A DNA stretch of 64,000 nucleotides, taken from assembly GCA_020310875.1 (NCBI GenBank), contig CM035438.1, positions 101,472,639 through 101,536,638 on the forward strand. The letters run 5' to 3'. The notes beneath the pieces were generated by a model, which saw only the letters and a program-made list of their open reading frames with translations, was not told the origin of the DNA and ran no database searches. Made by a program: the position numbers and the translations under genes. Positions 13,829 to 25,413 of the stretch are shown here, one piece after another; positions within the stretch are counted from its first letter, which is position 1, and the number at the start of each line of letters is the position of its first letter. The stretch comes from Ceratopteris richardii. Lineage: Eukaryota > Streptophyta > Polypodiopsida > Polypodiales > Pteridaceae.

Positions 13829-13849
13829 AAAGTCAGAATTTTTATGCAT

Positions 13850-14063
13850 GGGTGTATCCATTGAAAGAAAAGTCAGAATGTTTATGTGCTTCAAGCAGTT
13901 TCTAGTTTTGTCTAAAAATGTGTCAGCGTGTAAAATGGGCACCCTCTATTTTGATCAATGAGGGGAATATATGTCTTATGATTTTAATGCATTTAGGTTA
14001 AACATGGGATAAAACATCAGTGTACATCGCCACATACACTTCAACAAAATGGAGTTGCTAAAA
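13850..14063 (+). pseudogene. copia A integrase fragment joined to copia B
   Basis: Matches copia A copy 2 at about 10345-10556 (KSRMFMCFKQF... through TPQQNG). It stops abruptly at about 14063, where copia B gag sequence begins. A chimera made by template switching or nested deletion is the simplest reading. Confidence 0.75.
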
Positions 14064-17000
14064 TTTCATATCAGCCTTTCATAACCACTCTTACTCTTAC
14101 CGCAAGAAATAGAGAGGTTACATTTGAAGAGCTAGAGTTCTTGTTACTTCAAGATGAAGATTAGTTGAAGGGAATGGAAGAGAAGAAGGATAAGAAGGAA
14201 AAGCAATCCAAGAAGGAAAATAGGTCCCTCTCACCTTCTACTTCAGATTCTGTTTCTACTACATCTAAAGAGAAGTCTTCTAAGAAGAAGGAAGTAATAT
14301 GTTTATACTGCAAGAAACCTGGACATTTTAAGTCACCATGTTATAGAAGGATTGCAGTAGAAAAGAAAAAGGCATCAGGTAATGTTGCAGAAGATGATAA
14401 AAAAGGGAAATCTCAAGGTGATTAGTATGCCTGTATCACCATCGAGGAAGTAGCTTTTGATCAGGCAGCTCTTTCATGAAGTCCTTGGATATTTGACTCA
14501 GGTGCTACAAAGCATATGACAGGTTCAGAGATGTGTTTTCTTCTCTTTCCTATTCTTCAGGTAGAAGAGTTACTATTGCAGATGGCAATGATTTGGATGT
14601 TGTGGGAATAGGTACAGTAACCCTAAAGTCAAGAGAAGGTGGTAATTTTCTGATTTCAGATGTTCTTTATGTGCCTGAAATGAAGAAGAATCTGCTATCT
14701 ATATTTTATTTTTATGTGATGGTTTTAAAGTTGTATTTGAGAGAGATCTTTGTAAGATCTTATCACACAAAGACGATAAGTGTATTTTACAAGGTGAGCA
14801 TAGAGGAGGGATCTTTGTTTTGTCAAAAATCAGTCAGGCATATGCGGTCAAATCTTCGTCACCGATGGAAGATATGAAGCTATGGCATGAAAGATTTGGA
14901 CATATTAATTTTGGAGCTCTCAAAAGTATCAAAGACAGAGGTATGGTTGAGAGTCTACCTCATTCAAGGTACCAAATGATTCAGATATATGTGAAGGTTG
15001 TCTTGAAGGTAAGATGCATAAACTAGATTTCAAGAAACATGGTCATATTACAGCTACCAGGAAATTGCATATTATTCATTCAGATGTGAATGGACCTATG
15101 ACAACAGACTCTATATAGGGCTTCAGGTATTTTGTTCTATTTGTTGATGATTTTACGAGATACTCATGGATCTATGGTCTTAAGTTGAAATCAAAAGTCT
15201 TTCCTATGTTCAAGAAATTTGCAGCTATGGTTGAAAATGAAAGTCAGGAAACCATCCAGATTCTCAGAAGTGATAGAGGTGAAGTTATTCTTTCATGTAA
15301 TGCTTATATTGCTGAAAATAAGGTTTATGATAAAGAAGCAGAATTCCAGAGTTCATTAGTGAAAATGAATGACTATGCATTTTTTAGAAAGATTCTCGAT
15401 GTACATGTTCAGCCATATCACGAGGGAGTTAAAATTCCTAGGATTCAAGAAAAAGTTGACAAAAGAGGAATTTCAACCTTCTACAGAGTCAGTTCCACAA
15501 GAGACTTTGATTCCAGAAATGGAAGAAGTTAAAGTTCTAGAAAGTCCTAGTACCTCAGCAGGACAAGTTCTAGAACCTGTGGAAGCTGAAGGGTCAGAAA
15601 GAGTTTCACCACTATTTAAAGATACACCTACTTGGTTATATCAAACTTGGAAAGATAGTGGTATAAAGACTTTTACTGGAAGAACAAGGAGTCAGACTAG
15701 ACAACAACAACAAGATCATATAAGAACAAGAAGTCTGACTAGATAGCAGCAACACAAAGATCATGTAAGTTTTGCTGAAGACTTTGAGATTCATGATATT
15801 TTGGCACTTACTACTGTTGAAGATGAACCTACATGTGTTAAAGATGCACTTAACGTTCCTATTTGGAGAAAAGCTATGCAAGAAGAGATTGATTCTATTC
15901 ATAAGAATCAAACTTGGCAGCTATGTGAGTTACCAGAAGGAAGAAGGCTATAGGTGTAAAATGGATCTTCAAAATCAAAAGGAAAGAAGATGGTACTATT
16001 GATAGATACAAGGCCAAGTTGGTTGTCAAAGGATATGCACAACAAAAAGGTATTGATTATGATGAGACATTTGCTCCTATGTCTAGGATGACTGTTATTA
16101 GGTCAATACTTGCTTTAGCAGCACATTTTGGTTGGCATATATATCAACTTGACATTAAGACTGCTTTTCTAAATGGTGATTTACATGAGGATGTGTATAT
16201 TCAGTAGCCAAAAGGTTTTGAAGAGACAGGTAAAGAACACTTAGTGTGTAAGCTTATAAAAGCTTGTATGGTTTAAAACAGGCACCTAGAGCATGGTATG
16301 AAAGATACATACATATCTTTTGTCCATTGATTTCCATTACTCAGATACAACTCCAACTCTTTATGTCAAAGCTGAACCAGGTATGATGATTATAGCAATC
16401 ATTTTATAATCATAGGTCCCAGAGATGAAAATTTTCATATGTTTAAAGAATAGTTGAAGCAAACATTTGATGTGAATGATTTAGGCATTTTGCATTATTA
16501 TCTTGGGATTCAGTTTTTGTTTCGAGATGAGTGTATCTATATGACACAGCAAAAGTACATTGAGAAACTTTTGGAGAGGTTTTAGATGGGTGATTCTAAA
16601 CCTATGCAAACACCTATGGATGAGAACATGTCTTTACAAATGGTAGCAGATGCAGAGCCATTGATGCTACTCTATATAGTCAAGCAGTTGGTTGCTTGAT
16701 ATATCTGTGTAATACATGTCTTGATATATAGTTTGCAGTTTCTCAAGTATCAAGGTTCATGCAGAATCCGACAATGTTACATTGGAAAGCAGTAAAGCGA
16801 ATATTTTGATATTTGAAGGGAACTTCAAATTATGCTATGGTATTTTTGAAATCTACACATTTGTTACTAAAAGGTTTTTCAGATTTTGATTGGGTAGGTG
16901 ATAGAGACACAAGAAGAAGTACTAGTGGATTTTGTTTTTATCTTGGAGATTTTCTTATCTCATGGCTTTCAAAGAGAAAACCCACTATTGCCACTTCATC

Positions 17001-17235
17001 GTGTGAAGCTGAATAGTGTGCAACATTTACAGCTACCCTAGAGTCAGTTTGATTGCAGAAGATTTTTAGTTACCTTGATGTAAGAGTACATCAACCATTC
17101 AGATATTTTCAGATAGCCAGAGTGCTATAGCTATAGCTAAGAATCCAGTGCATCATGCAAGGACAAAGCATATAGAGGTTCACTACCACTATATTCGAGA
17201 GCATATAGCTAAGAAGCACATTGAGCTAGTTTGAT
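14064..17235 (+). pseudogene. Ty1/copia family B gag-pol remnant
   Basis: A second copia lineage, in order. Gag end has a Lys-rich stretch and an intact CX2CX4HX4C knuckle (about 14310-14352). The protease motif FDSGATKHMT is near 14495. The GAG-pre-integrase motif WHERFGHINF is at about 14884. The integrase core start ([10 protein letters not shown]) is near 15140-15170 and is cut short near 15320. The RT block with [13 protein letters not shown] is at about 16145-16190, and RNase H at 16870-17020 includes SSCEAE. Premature stops and frameshifts interrupt it repeatedly. No LTR pair is visible. Confidence 0.85.
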
Positions 17236-17559
17236 AAAGCAAACAATCAAATCGACAAAAGCACAAATCGCATGTCTTTTCACAAACGGTGATAATGGAT
17301 AGCGATCGCATAGTTTTTGTTTTAACAAAGGAGCTTTTAGTTATGCTTTCAATGGATACACAAACTATAAGTTCCTTGGCTCATCGATCAATCACTCACT
17401 CAAAGATCTCAAGCTAGAGTTTGAAGGTCTTCTTGAGAGAGAATGTTCACACACTCTTGAGGAGGTGGAGTTTTGGTGAAGGAGATGCTACTCTCTTGGA
17501 GCAAGAAGTCTTCTACAAGGTGGTAACTATCTTTTGTGAGTTAACCTTATATTTTGTTT
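17236..17559. other. spacer before gypsy element
   Basis: No coding frame. It continues, without the gypsy insertion, at 24091. Confidence 0.4.
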
Positions 17560-17564
17560 TAGGG

Positions 17565-18546
17565 TGTTGAGCCCTGGCAGGTTGAAACCAGCAAAGTCAA
17601 GGTCACAGTTATGCATAAGCAAGAATGAAGTGTTAAATTCAAGGGTCAAAGTGCACAGGTAGTGCACCTTCAATTGTCCATATAAAGGCTAACTTTTGAT
17701 TGTTCACAGACAAGAGGTATTGCAGAAGTATTTTGCTAATTCCCTTAAGGTCAAAGGGTGTTCAAAGTAATCAGGAAGGTCCAGGTGAACCCCTCTTTGG
17801 GCAAAAGTGACGAATTAAAAGGAAAAAATAAAGGCATGTGAAGCGGCTGTGTACGCACATGTGGAAATATGGCCGCCCAATCAAATTTTTGTTTGGTCTA
17901 AAGTCACTACAAGACAAAGTAGTGAGTCGTTGGCCCCTCCTAACAAGACAATCTTGGGGAAATCAAAGGAAGGCCAAGAGTCTAGTGCAGTTAGGAGCGT
18001 ACGGGACCAACACACTTCAAGAAGGAAAGCAAAGGCTATTCTACACATGGAGAGTAAGCAAAGAGGAGTTTCAAGAGGAAGCAAGAAGGAGAAGTGGAGA
18101 GTCACTGGTGTGCGACGACACTAGGAAGTGGAAGTGAAGAGTGCAAGAAGGGTGGCTAAGGAAGGGTGCAAGGAGTGCGAAGCTAGACCCACAGATCACA
18201 AGGTCTCTTACCGTGATCAGGCCGCAAAGGTATTCATCCCTCAGCTTGGTGGAAGCTTGGTGCAAGGTGTGCACAGGAGAAGCTTGAAGCAAGTGAAGGA
18301 CTGGTGCAGAAGAGACGGCTGCTGGAAGACTTTGGGATAATTGGTCTTTTGTGATTGAGCATTCTCTGTAGTTGTGCCCAGAAGTATTAACTCGGATTGT
18401 ACTAAACAGTGTAATTGTTCTACTGTAATTAAAACTCAAGATTCAAGGTGCTTCTGCAGAAGTTTGTCAAGATTATTTCCTCTCTTGTTCTTTTCTTTTT
18501 CTCCTACAAACCCTCAAACTCCTTCTCGTCCAAGAATCCCCCAACA
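17565..18546 (+). repeat. 5' LTR of gypsy element
   Basis: 982 bp, TG...CA ends, near-identical to 23092-24085. One 3' LTR difference is a short insertion near 23722 (ccataaatag) absent here. Confidence 0.93.
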
Positions 18547-18675
18547 AATTTGGCACGCACGGTGGGACATCCAAGGAGATTTGAGCATAGGAGAAGATCT
18601 ATTGCAAGTGGAGAACAATATTCCAGTGTCGACAGTAATGCTCCAGTTGACTAAAGAGGTACATACTTATATCAA

Positions 18676-19545
18676 GTGTCTCATATTAAGTGGACTGAAC
18701 AGCTCATGACCGCGACCCGGTCACAAACCTTGAGGGTCACGTGCAAGCAGACAAGAAGAAAGGAGGTCAGAAGATCATCGAGTCCACTTTCATCAACTTC
18801 ATCAGTAAGAAGCATGGCAGGACAGGTAGACCTAGAAACCTTACTCTCCAGACTAAACATAAAATTTCCCTCTTTCAGAGGTTTAGCTCATGAGGATCCA
18901 CATGAGCACATTCGAAGATTTCTGGCATTATGCAAGACTAGAGGTCTAATGGGTAGGGAAGATGCCTTCTTGATACTCTTCCCTGCCACATTGGAAGGAT
19001 TGGCAGACAAGTGGTTTAGCCAGTTTGCTGAAAACCACTTTACCTCTTGGGATTTGATGAAAGAGGCGTTTAAAAATCAGTTCCAGCATGGCAACACTGC
19101 GGAGATCATCATAGAAGAGCTAGAAAACCTGAGATTGGGTCCAGGAGAAAAGTTCCCAGAGTTTGTGACCAGGGCCAAAGCACTAATGGCTAAACTACCA
19201 GATCCACCACATGATTTCTTTGTCAAGAAGTGGTTAGCCAAACCCCTACCTGTGGTCACCCAATGCAAAATAAAAGAGTTAGTGTTACCTACCGCCTCTG
19301 TTGAGGAGTTCATCAATACGGCCACACGCTTGGAGCAGATAAGGCACCAGTATGGTGCAACTTCTTCCCAACCAACCTATGGTACAGAACTAGAGGACCC
19401 AGTGATCCAGTTAAGAAGGGAGCTGGAGGGCTTGAAAAGGAATAAGCCCTACACAGAGGAGGAGACTGCTGTGGCTCAGCTGAGAAGGGAGATTGAAGCA
19501 CTCAAGCTCCAAAAGGGAGGAGGCCCAAGCAGAAGAATTAGCTGA
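18676..19545 (+). CDS. gypsy gag, N-terminal part
   Basis: 289 codons. Translation may really start at the internal Met at 18814 (MAGQVDLETLLSRL), because the first 46 residues lie in leader sequence. The body from about residue 60 to 200 matches the plant retrotransposon gag domain (F-x-G-x-x-H-E-D-P-H-E-H, then ...L..KWFSQF...W......F..QF). A helical Leu/Lys/Glu repeat follows. The frame ends when one extra base in the AAAAGGGAGGAGG tract near 19512 shifts it. The zinc-knuckle half continues in the next frame, so the gag is split by a mutation or, less likely, by programmed frameshifting. Confidence 0.85.
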   Translation: MSHIKWTEQLMTATRSQTLRVTCKQTRRKEVRRSSSPLSSTSSVRSMAGQVDLETLLSRLNIKFPSFRGLAHEDPHEHIRRFLALCKTRGLMGREDAFLILFPATLEGLADKWFSQFAENHFTSWDLMKEAFKNQFQHGNTAEIIIEELENLRLGPGEKFPEFVTRAKALMAKLPDPPHDFFVKKWLAKPLPVVTQCKIKELVLPTASVEEFINTATRLEQIRHQYGATSSQPTYGTELEDPVIQLRRELEGLKRNKPYTEEETAVAQLRREIEALKLQKGGGPSRRIS

Positions 19546-20467
19546 GCTGAGACAAGAATTGCAAGAACTCAAAGGAGGCGGTATCAAGAGTGGACTCTGG
19601 TGCTCCATGTGCAGCAAGCAAGGGCACATAGTAAGTGAATGTCCTCTGCTAAACGTGACTTGTCAATTATGCAGGAAAGTTGGCCATGAGGCCCATGAAT
19701 GCCAATCCAGGGGAATGCCTGCAACGACATACTGGACACAGGGAGGACCTCTGCCACCATCAAATGTAATGGCGGCCGCAGCAAACCAAGGTAACAACTA
19801 TAATCCTAGACCAAGGAATAATTTTGCAAATGGGCCTAGAAGGCCCATCATTTGTTTCAGATGTGGAGAGTGCGGGCACTATCAATCTAGGTGCACCCTC
19901 CCAGAAAATGCCCCTCCTTGCAGGAACTGTCCAGAGGCCAGGGATCACTATACAAACTGTTGTCCTAAGAATCAAGCCTCTACTTCCGGACCCCATCTCC
20001 AAATGATCTCTGTATACAAGGAGGAAACATTACCTCAGGTCAATGAGCCCTCACCGTCTACCATGGTGGTACAATTAGAAGAACTTGAATCTTTCACAGT
20101 GCAGACAAGAAGCAAGGGGAAGGCTCAAGTGGAGAGTCAAGAATCAATGATTAGGGGATTCAACAAAGACAAAGTTGCAGGTGAAGACAAAGCAACCACA
20201 GGTGCAGACCCAAAACAAAAGGAAAACTTCATAGGCACCAGTGATGTCATTGGGCATGCTTTCATCAGGGCTCAGGAAGAGTTGGATAAGTCAAGTGGAG
20301 CCCATTCCTTTAAAGAGTCGGAAGCTTCAAAACTACTCAAGTCTATGAAGAAGGAGGTTAGTATTTTTTATCTAATAAAGATGGATGGAAAATTCAGATC
20401 AGAGTTATTGCAGATAATTGATGAGGCTTCTACTACAAGTTTAGTGGCAAAGACTGCTATTTTATAG
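19493..20467 (+). CDS. gypsy gag C-terminus, zinc knuckles
   Basis: Continues the gag in the next frame. A coiled region (AELRQELQEL) is followed by four Cys/His knuckles: C-x2-C-x4-H-x4-C at about 19601, 19661 and 19857, and a variant C-x2-C-x5-H-x3-C at about 19920. These nucleocapsid-type motifs bind RNA. An acidic linker leads to a TAG at 20465-20467. Beyond it the same frame runs straight into the protease, so this stop has probably split one gag-pol frame. Confidence 0.82.
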   Translation: MKHSSSKREEAQAEELAELRQELQELKGGGIKSGLWCSMCSKQGHIVSECPLLNVTCQLCRKVGHEAHECQSRGMPATTYWTQGGPLPPSNVMAAAANQGNNYNPRPRNNFANGPRRPIICFRCGECGHYQSRCTLPENAPPCRNCPEARDHYTNCCPKNQASTSGPHLQMISVYKEETLPQVNEPSPSTMVVQLEELESFTVQTRSKGKAQVESQESMIRGFNKDKVAGEDKATTGADPKQKENFIGTSDVIGHAFIRAQEELDKSSGAHSFKESEASKLLKSMKKEVSIFYLIKMDGKFRSELLQIIDEASTTSLVAKTAIL

Positions 20468-20560
20468 AAAGGGATAATTATAGGGGAAGCACCCCTTACA
20501 GATTATAAAAGCCCTCGACTGACAGTATCTATTAAAGGTCATGAATTTCAGGGAGTTATT

Positions 20561-23155
20561 GTGGATGGTGGTTCTGGCATCAACTTGATGCCTGAACATA
20601 CAATGGAAAAGATTGGACTCCAACCTTCAAGGCCTGCAAATTTCACCGTTACTCTTGCAGATCAGAGCAAAGTAAGGCCTGTCGGAGTGATTCCAAAAGT
20701 CCCACTTGAAATACAAGGTAATGTGTTCATACTGGATTTTGTTGTTTTAAGATTGCCCCAGGTTGAAGGAGGATTTCCCCTCTTAATTGGGAGACCATGG
20801 TTGAGACACGCAAGTGTCATCCATGATTGGGGCAAGGACACTATGTGGGTACAAAAGAAAGGGCAAGAGCTGACGCAGCTTCACTTGGAAGAAGGCCCAG
20901 ATAATCAAGAAAACACTAGCATGATGCAAAAGGTTGGCATTTGCATGGAACCAGAACCAGAAGATCAACCCCACATAGATTTCAGGGAAGAAGAGGATAT
21001 TCTAAAGTGGCTGCATGCAGGCAACTCTTCTTCTTGTTTTGGAATTTTTCTCAGTAATTCTTGCACAACTGAAGATTATGATGAAGATGACAAAAAAGTC
21101 CAGGTTGATGGATTGGGAGAGCCTATCACAGACCACAGAAGGGGCAGGAAGACACCCCTCAACTACAACTCAGAGGAGGATATCAAATCTACAAATAAGG
21201 TAGATGCCAAGGCTAAAGGCAAGGTAGCGGAATCTAGTGAAGAATACTCTTTTCCTATTCAAGAAATACCTGCAGGATGGATGCAGGAAAAAGAGGAACA
21301 CATTGAAATTCAAGAGACACCTGCTTATGAAGTAATGCACAAAAGACTAGTGGAAGAAGACAAGGAAGGAACTGAGCTCAAAGGAAGTATGGTAGAAAGA
21401 GATTCTATCAAAGAAATACATTTAGATACTCAAAACAATAACCAGCCAGTTTTGGTGGCCACCTGGTTGTGGAACTACCCAGGGCTTCTGGAAAAGGTCA
21501 GAACATTCTTGAACCACTACACAGATGTTTTTGCATGGCATTATAAGGATCTAGAAGGAGTACCACCCAGTTATGGAGAACACAGAATTCCTTTGATAGA
21601 AGGAGCAAAGCCGGTGAGAGGGAAAAGTTATAGGTTGAATCCCAAGTATGCTGAAGCTGTCTATTCAGAAATTCAGAAAATGGAAGATGCAGGAATTATC
21701 ATTCCTGTAGAACATTCGGAGTGGCTATCTCCCATGGTGATCGTGCCAAAGAAGAACACTAACAAGATCAGAATCTGTGTGGATTTTAGGGCATTGAACA
21801 AGGTCACGATTCCAGACGGATTTCCAATGCCATTTGCTGAGCAGGTCATAGAAGAAGTAGCTGGTCATTCCATTTATAGCTTCATGGATGGATTCAGTGG
21901 ATACAATCAGATATCCATTCACCCTGGGGATCGGGAGAAGACGGCATTCATTACTCCTTGGGGAACTTATGTATATCTGAAGATGCCATTTGGATTAAGA
22001 AATGCTCCAGCTACCTTCAACCGAACAGTTAATCTCATTATTGGACCATTGCTGCTAGAGTCGTTAAGAATCTTCATGGATGACTTTTCATCTTTTTCAG
22101 GTACTCTCAAAGAAACTCCATTGGACTGTTTAGAGAAGCATCTGCTTCAATTAAAACAAGTTTTTGAGAGGTGTAGAGAAACGAAGCTGAAACTGAATCC
22201 AAACAAATGCCACTTTTTGGTGACCGAAGGTACTTTATTAGGGCATGTGGTATCTTCCAAGGGTATGGCACCTGACCCAGATAAAATTATAGCCATATTA
22301 AAATTACCCAGGCCTAAATCTTCAAAGGAGATTCAAAGTTTTCTAGGCCATACAGGGTACCACCGCCGATTTATTAAGATGTATGCAGATATAGCCAGAC
22401 CTTTGGCTATGCTCATAGGCAAGGAGGTTCCTTTTAAATGGGAAGAAGAGGAGGAAAGAGCATATCAAACATTACGGTCAAGGTTAGTGTCTGCTCCCAT
22501 TTTGATCACACCCGAGTGGTCAAAAATATTTCATATACATGTAGATGCCAGTGCATATGCACTGGGGGCAGTTCTAACACAACCTAGTGAAGAATTCAGG
22601 ATGGACAGACCAATTCAATATGCCAGCAGAATTTTGACTAAGGCTGAAAGGAACTACAGCACCACAGAAAGAGAAGCCTTAGCCATGGTTTTTGCCGTCC
22701 AAAAATTTCGGCATTACTTATTGGGAGTGAAATTTGTTATTATAACTGATCACCAACCTCTAAAGTACTTACTCAACAAACCACAAGCCACTGGTAGAAT
22801 ATGGAGGTGGTTATTGTTATTCCAGGAGTTTGATTTCTCGGTAATTCACAAACCAGGTAGACCACAGATTTGTACTCAAGCCAAAGGAAAATGGATTCCT
22901 CACTGGGAAGGCCCTTTTCGCATTACGAAGATGCTGCAATGGGGTGCTGTGCAATTACAAACACTCGATGGCGACACCCTGCCATTATTCCCTCTGTGTT
23001 TCTTCTGCTGTTCCACTCTGTTCTTGAGTTCTCCCTATATCGTGTTGCTGCTGTCTCTCCGGGACGGAGAGCACATTAGGTGGTGGGCATCTGTTGAGCC
23101 CTGGCAGGTTGAAACCAGCAAAGTCAAGGTCACAGTTATGCATAAGCAAGAATGA
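20561..23155 (+). CDS. gypsy protease-RT-RNase H, fused past a lost integrase
   Basis: 864 codons in the same frame as the preceding gag part. The retropepsin-like site is D-G-G-S-G at the start (20564). A long acidic linker follows to about 21430. RT covers about 21560-22330 with VDFRALNK, a conserved PFGLRNAPATF and a catalytic F-M-D-D (about 22073). RNase H has FHIHVDAS...LGAVL (about 22530) and TDHQPLKYLL (22746). At about 22866 the frame passes from the RNase H end (HKPGRP) directly to a GPF-type C-terminal module (about 22905), skipping the zinc-finger and DDE core of integrase. It ends by reading into the 3' LTR. The element cannot integrate alone. Confidence 0.9.
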   Translation: MDGGSGINLMPEHTMEKIGLQPSRPANFTVTLADQSKVRPVGVIPKVPLEIQGNVFILDFVVLRLPQVEGGFPLLIGRPWLRHASVIHDWGKDTMWVQKKGQELTQLHLEEGPDNQENTSMMQKVGICMEPEPEDQPHIDFREEEDILKWLHAGNSSSCFGIFLSNSCTTEDYDEDDKKVQVDGLGEPITDHRRGRKTPLNYNSEEDIKSTNKVDAKAKGKVAESSEEYSFPIQEIPAGWMQEKEEHIEIQETPAYEVMHKRLVEEDKEGTELKGSMVERDSIKEIHLDTQNNNQPVLVATWLWNYPGLLEKVRTFLNHYTDVFAWHYKDLEGVPPSYGEHRIPLIEGAKPVRGKSYRLNPKYAEAVYSEIQKMEDAGIIIPVEHSEWLSPMVIVPKKNTNKIRICVDFRALNKVTIPDGFPMPFAEQVIEEVAGHSIYSFMDGFSGYNQISIHPGDREKTAFITPWGTYVYLKMPFGLRNAPATFNRTVNLIIGPLLLESLRIFMDDFSSFSGTLKETPLDCLEKHLLQLKQVFERCRETKLKLNPNKCHFLVTEGTLLGHVVSSKGMAPDPDKIIAILKLPRPKSSKEIQSFLGHTGYHRRFIKMYADIARPLAMLIGKEVPFKWEEEEERAYQTLRSRLVSAPILITPEWSKIFHIHVDASAYALGAVLTQPSEEFRMDRPIQYASRILTKAERNYSTTEREALAMVFAVQKFRHYLLGVKFVIITDHQPLKYLLNKPQATGRIWRWLLLFQEFDFSVIHKPGRPQICTQAKGKWIPHWEGPFRITKMLQWGAVQLQTLDGDTLPLFPLCFFCCSTLFLSSPYIVLLLSLRDGEHIRWWASVEPWQVETSKVKVTVMHKQE

Positions 23156-24085
23156 AGTGTTAAAATTCAAGGGTCAAAGTGCACAAGTAGTGCACCTTCA
23201 ATTGTCCATATAAAGTGTAACTTTTGATTATTCACAGACAAGAGGTATTGCAGAAGTATTTTTGTTAATTCCATTAAGGTCAAAGGGTGTTCAAAGTAAT
23301 CGGGAAGGTCCAGGTGAACCCCTCTTTGGGGCAAAAGTGACGAATTAAAAGGAAAAAATAAAGGCATGTGAAGCGGCTGTGTACGCACATGTGGAAATAT
23401 GGCCGCCCAATCAAATTTTTGTTTTGGTCTAAAGTCACTACAGGACAAAGTAGTGAGTCGTTGGCCCCTCCTAACAAGACAATCTTGGGGACATCAAAGG
23501 AAGGCCAAGAGTCTAGTGCAGTTAGGAGCGTACGGGACCAACACACTTCAAGAAGGAAAGCAAAGGCTATTCTACACATGGAGAGTAAGCAAAGAGGAGT
23601 TTCAAGAGGAAGCAAGAAGGAGAAGTGGAGAGTCACTGGTGTGCGACGACACTAGGAAGTGGAAGTGAAGAGTGCAAGAAGGGTGGCTAAGGAAGGGTGC
23701 AAGGAGTGTGAAGCTAGAACCCATAAATAGATCACAAGGTCTCTTACCGTGATCAGGCCGCAAAGGTATTCATCCCTCAGCTTGGTGGAAGCTTGGTGCA
23801 AGGTGTGCACAAGGAGAAGCTTGAAGCAAGTGAAGGACTGGTGCAGAAGAGACCGGCTACTGGAAGACTTTGGGATAATTGGTCTTTTGTGATTGAGCAT
23901 TCTCTGTAGTTGTGCCCAGAAGTATTAACTCGGATTGTACTAAACAGTGTAATTGTTCTACTGTAATTAAAACTCAAGATTCAAGGGTGCTTCTGCAGAA
24001 GTTTGTCAAGATTATTTCCTCTCTTGTTCTTTTCTTTTTCTCCTACAAACCCTCAAACTCCTTCTCGTCCAAGAATCCCCCAACA
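23092..24085 (+). repeat. 3' LTR of gypsy element
   Basis: 994 bp, followed by the target duplication taggg. Confidence 0.93.
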
Positions 24086-24090
24086 TAGGG

Positions 24091-25413
24091 TTTCTCTACC
24101 CTAATCTCAAAATTATGGTTGGTTGATTTACAATTTTGTTACACTATTTTTTGAGAATAAGGTTAGCTTCATTGCTCGTTCACTTCACACACACTTAGAT
24201 TATTTCAACATAATCTAAATTTTGTATCATCATCTTCTTGGATATTCTTCCATTAGTGAGTGCACCACTTTATATGGTTGAGTAGTACTCCCATGTTGTA
24301 ATTTGGAAATCTATTTTTTAGTGAGTAAGCATCCAACTTACATTCTCTATCCTTGTCTCAAGATCTTTCTTTCTATCTCTCACCTATCATCTTAATTAAT
24401 TAAGTGTGTATGCTCAAAAGGTTTTAGTATTGGAACGATCATGGGGCCCCAAATTCCAACATCCTTGCCTCAAAATATCTCTTGTGGTTGATGTAGTATC
24501 CGACCCACCCCTTCATCTTTGTATTATTTTCTACCTTCCTTTAATCAAAGAAAATAGACGATCAAGAAACTTTGAGGGCCCTTTTCCTTAATTATGATTT
24601 AATGGGAGTTCCTATTCATATATGAATGCCATTTGGCGCATGTTGCACCCTTCCTCTACACTTATTAAACATAAATGCTATGAGAAAGATTCATTGATGC
24701 ATTCATAAACTTGAAATTATTGAAAACAATATCTAATTTGGTGAGGAGGATCACTTAAGTTTCGTATCAATCATGTTCTAATTATGTAGATAAAGAAATC
24801 TCTGCATATTTCCAATTTGTTTCCATAGAAAGAATCAATTGAACGTAGAAGAATTTAGACTATTTTTTACATTAATTTACTCATGATCTACATTCTACAT
24901 GGGTGTGCTAGATCTTCAAGGCAATGATACTTTAAGGTTGCAACCATGATGGATTCTTTCGTCTTCTATTGCAATTTATGAGAAATTTCCTTCATTGTCT
25001 TGTGCTTCAAGCTTGCAAGGGGCATGTACATATTTCTATGGGAGAACTCTCCTAAGAGTTCCCTTGGGAAATCTCAAACCCATGTTTGTATTGAGTGCCT
25101 ATGGACAAGAATGTTGACATTATGAAATCATCTCATTGAAGATGAACCACAAAACATTGATTATTGTGGTCCATCAAGCAAAGAAATCGGTAGCATCAAG
25201 TGCTCAAATATTGCATCTACATGTATGAGGTTTCTTTCAAACGATAATTATCAAGTAAGCCATGCATGATGATTGATTATCAAAGCATACACCATGCATG
25301 CAAACAACGAATACATTTAGTTATGGATATTTACTTGGAGATATTGTAAATCATTATTTTTCATGCGTAAAAAGTGAACATCATCTTCAATGAAGAAAAA
25401 GTTAACCCCTCAT
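24091..25413. other. unassigned AT-rich region
   Basis: No coding frame above background. It continues the pre-insertion sequence from 17559. Confidence 0.4.

Larger units (their letters stand above)
17565..24085 (+). mobile_element. Ty3/gypsy element (Athila/Tat-like), young, integrase lost
   Basis: A 6521-bp element with LTRs of 982 bp (17565-18546) and 994 bp (23092-24085), both TGTTGAGCC...CCCAACA. The 5-bp target duplication is taggg (17560-17564 and 24086-24090). A primer-site-like tggcacgcacggtgggac follows the 5' LTR (18551-18568). By eye the LTRs differ by about a dozen substitutions and about nine small indels, so insertion is fairly recent. The order gag, protease, RT, RNase H and the RT motif F-M-D-D-F-S suggest the Athila/Tat side of plant gypsy elements. 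The integrase core is missing. Confidence 0.93.
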
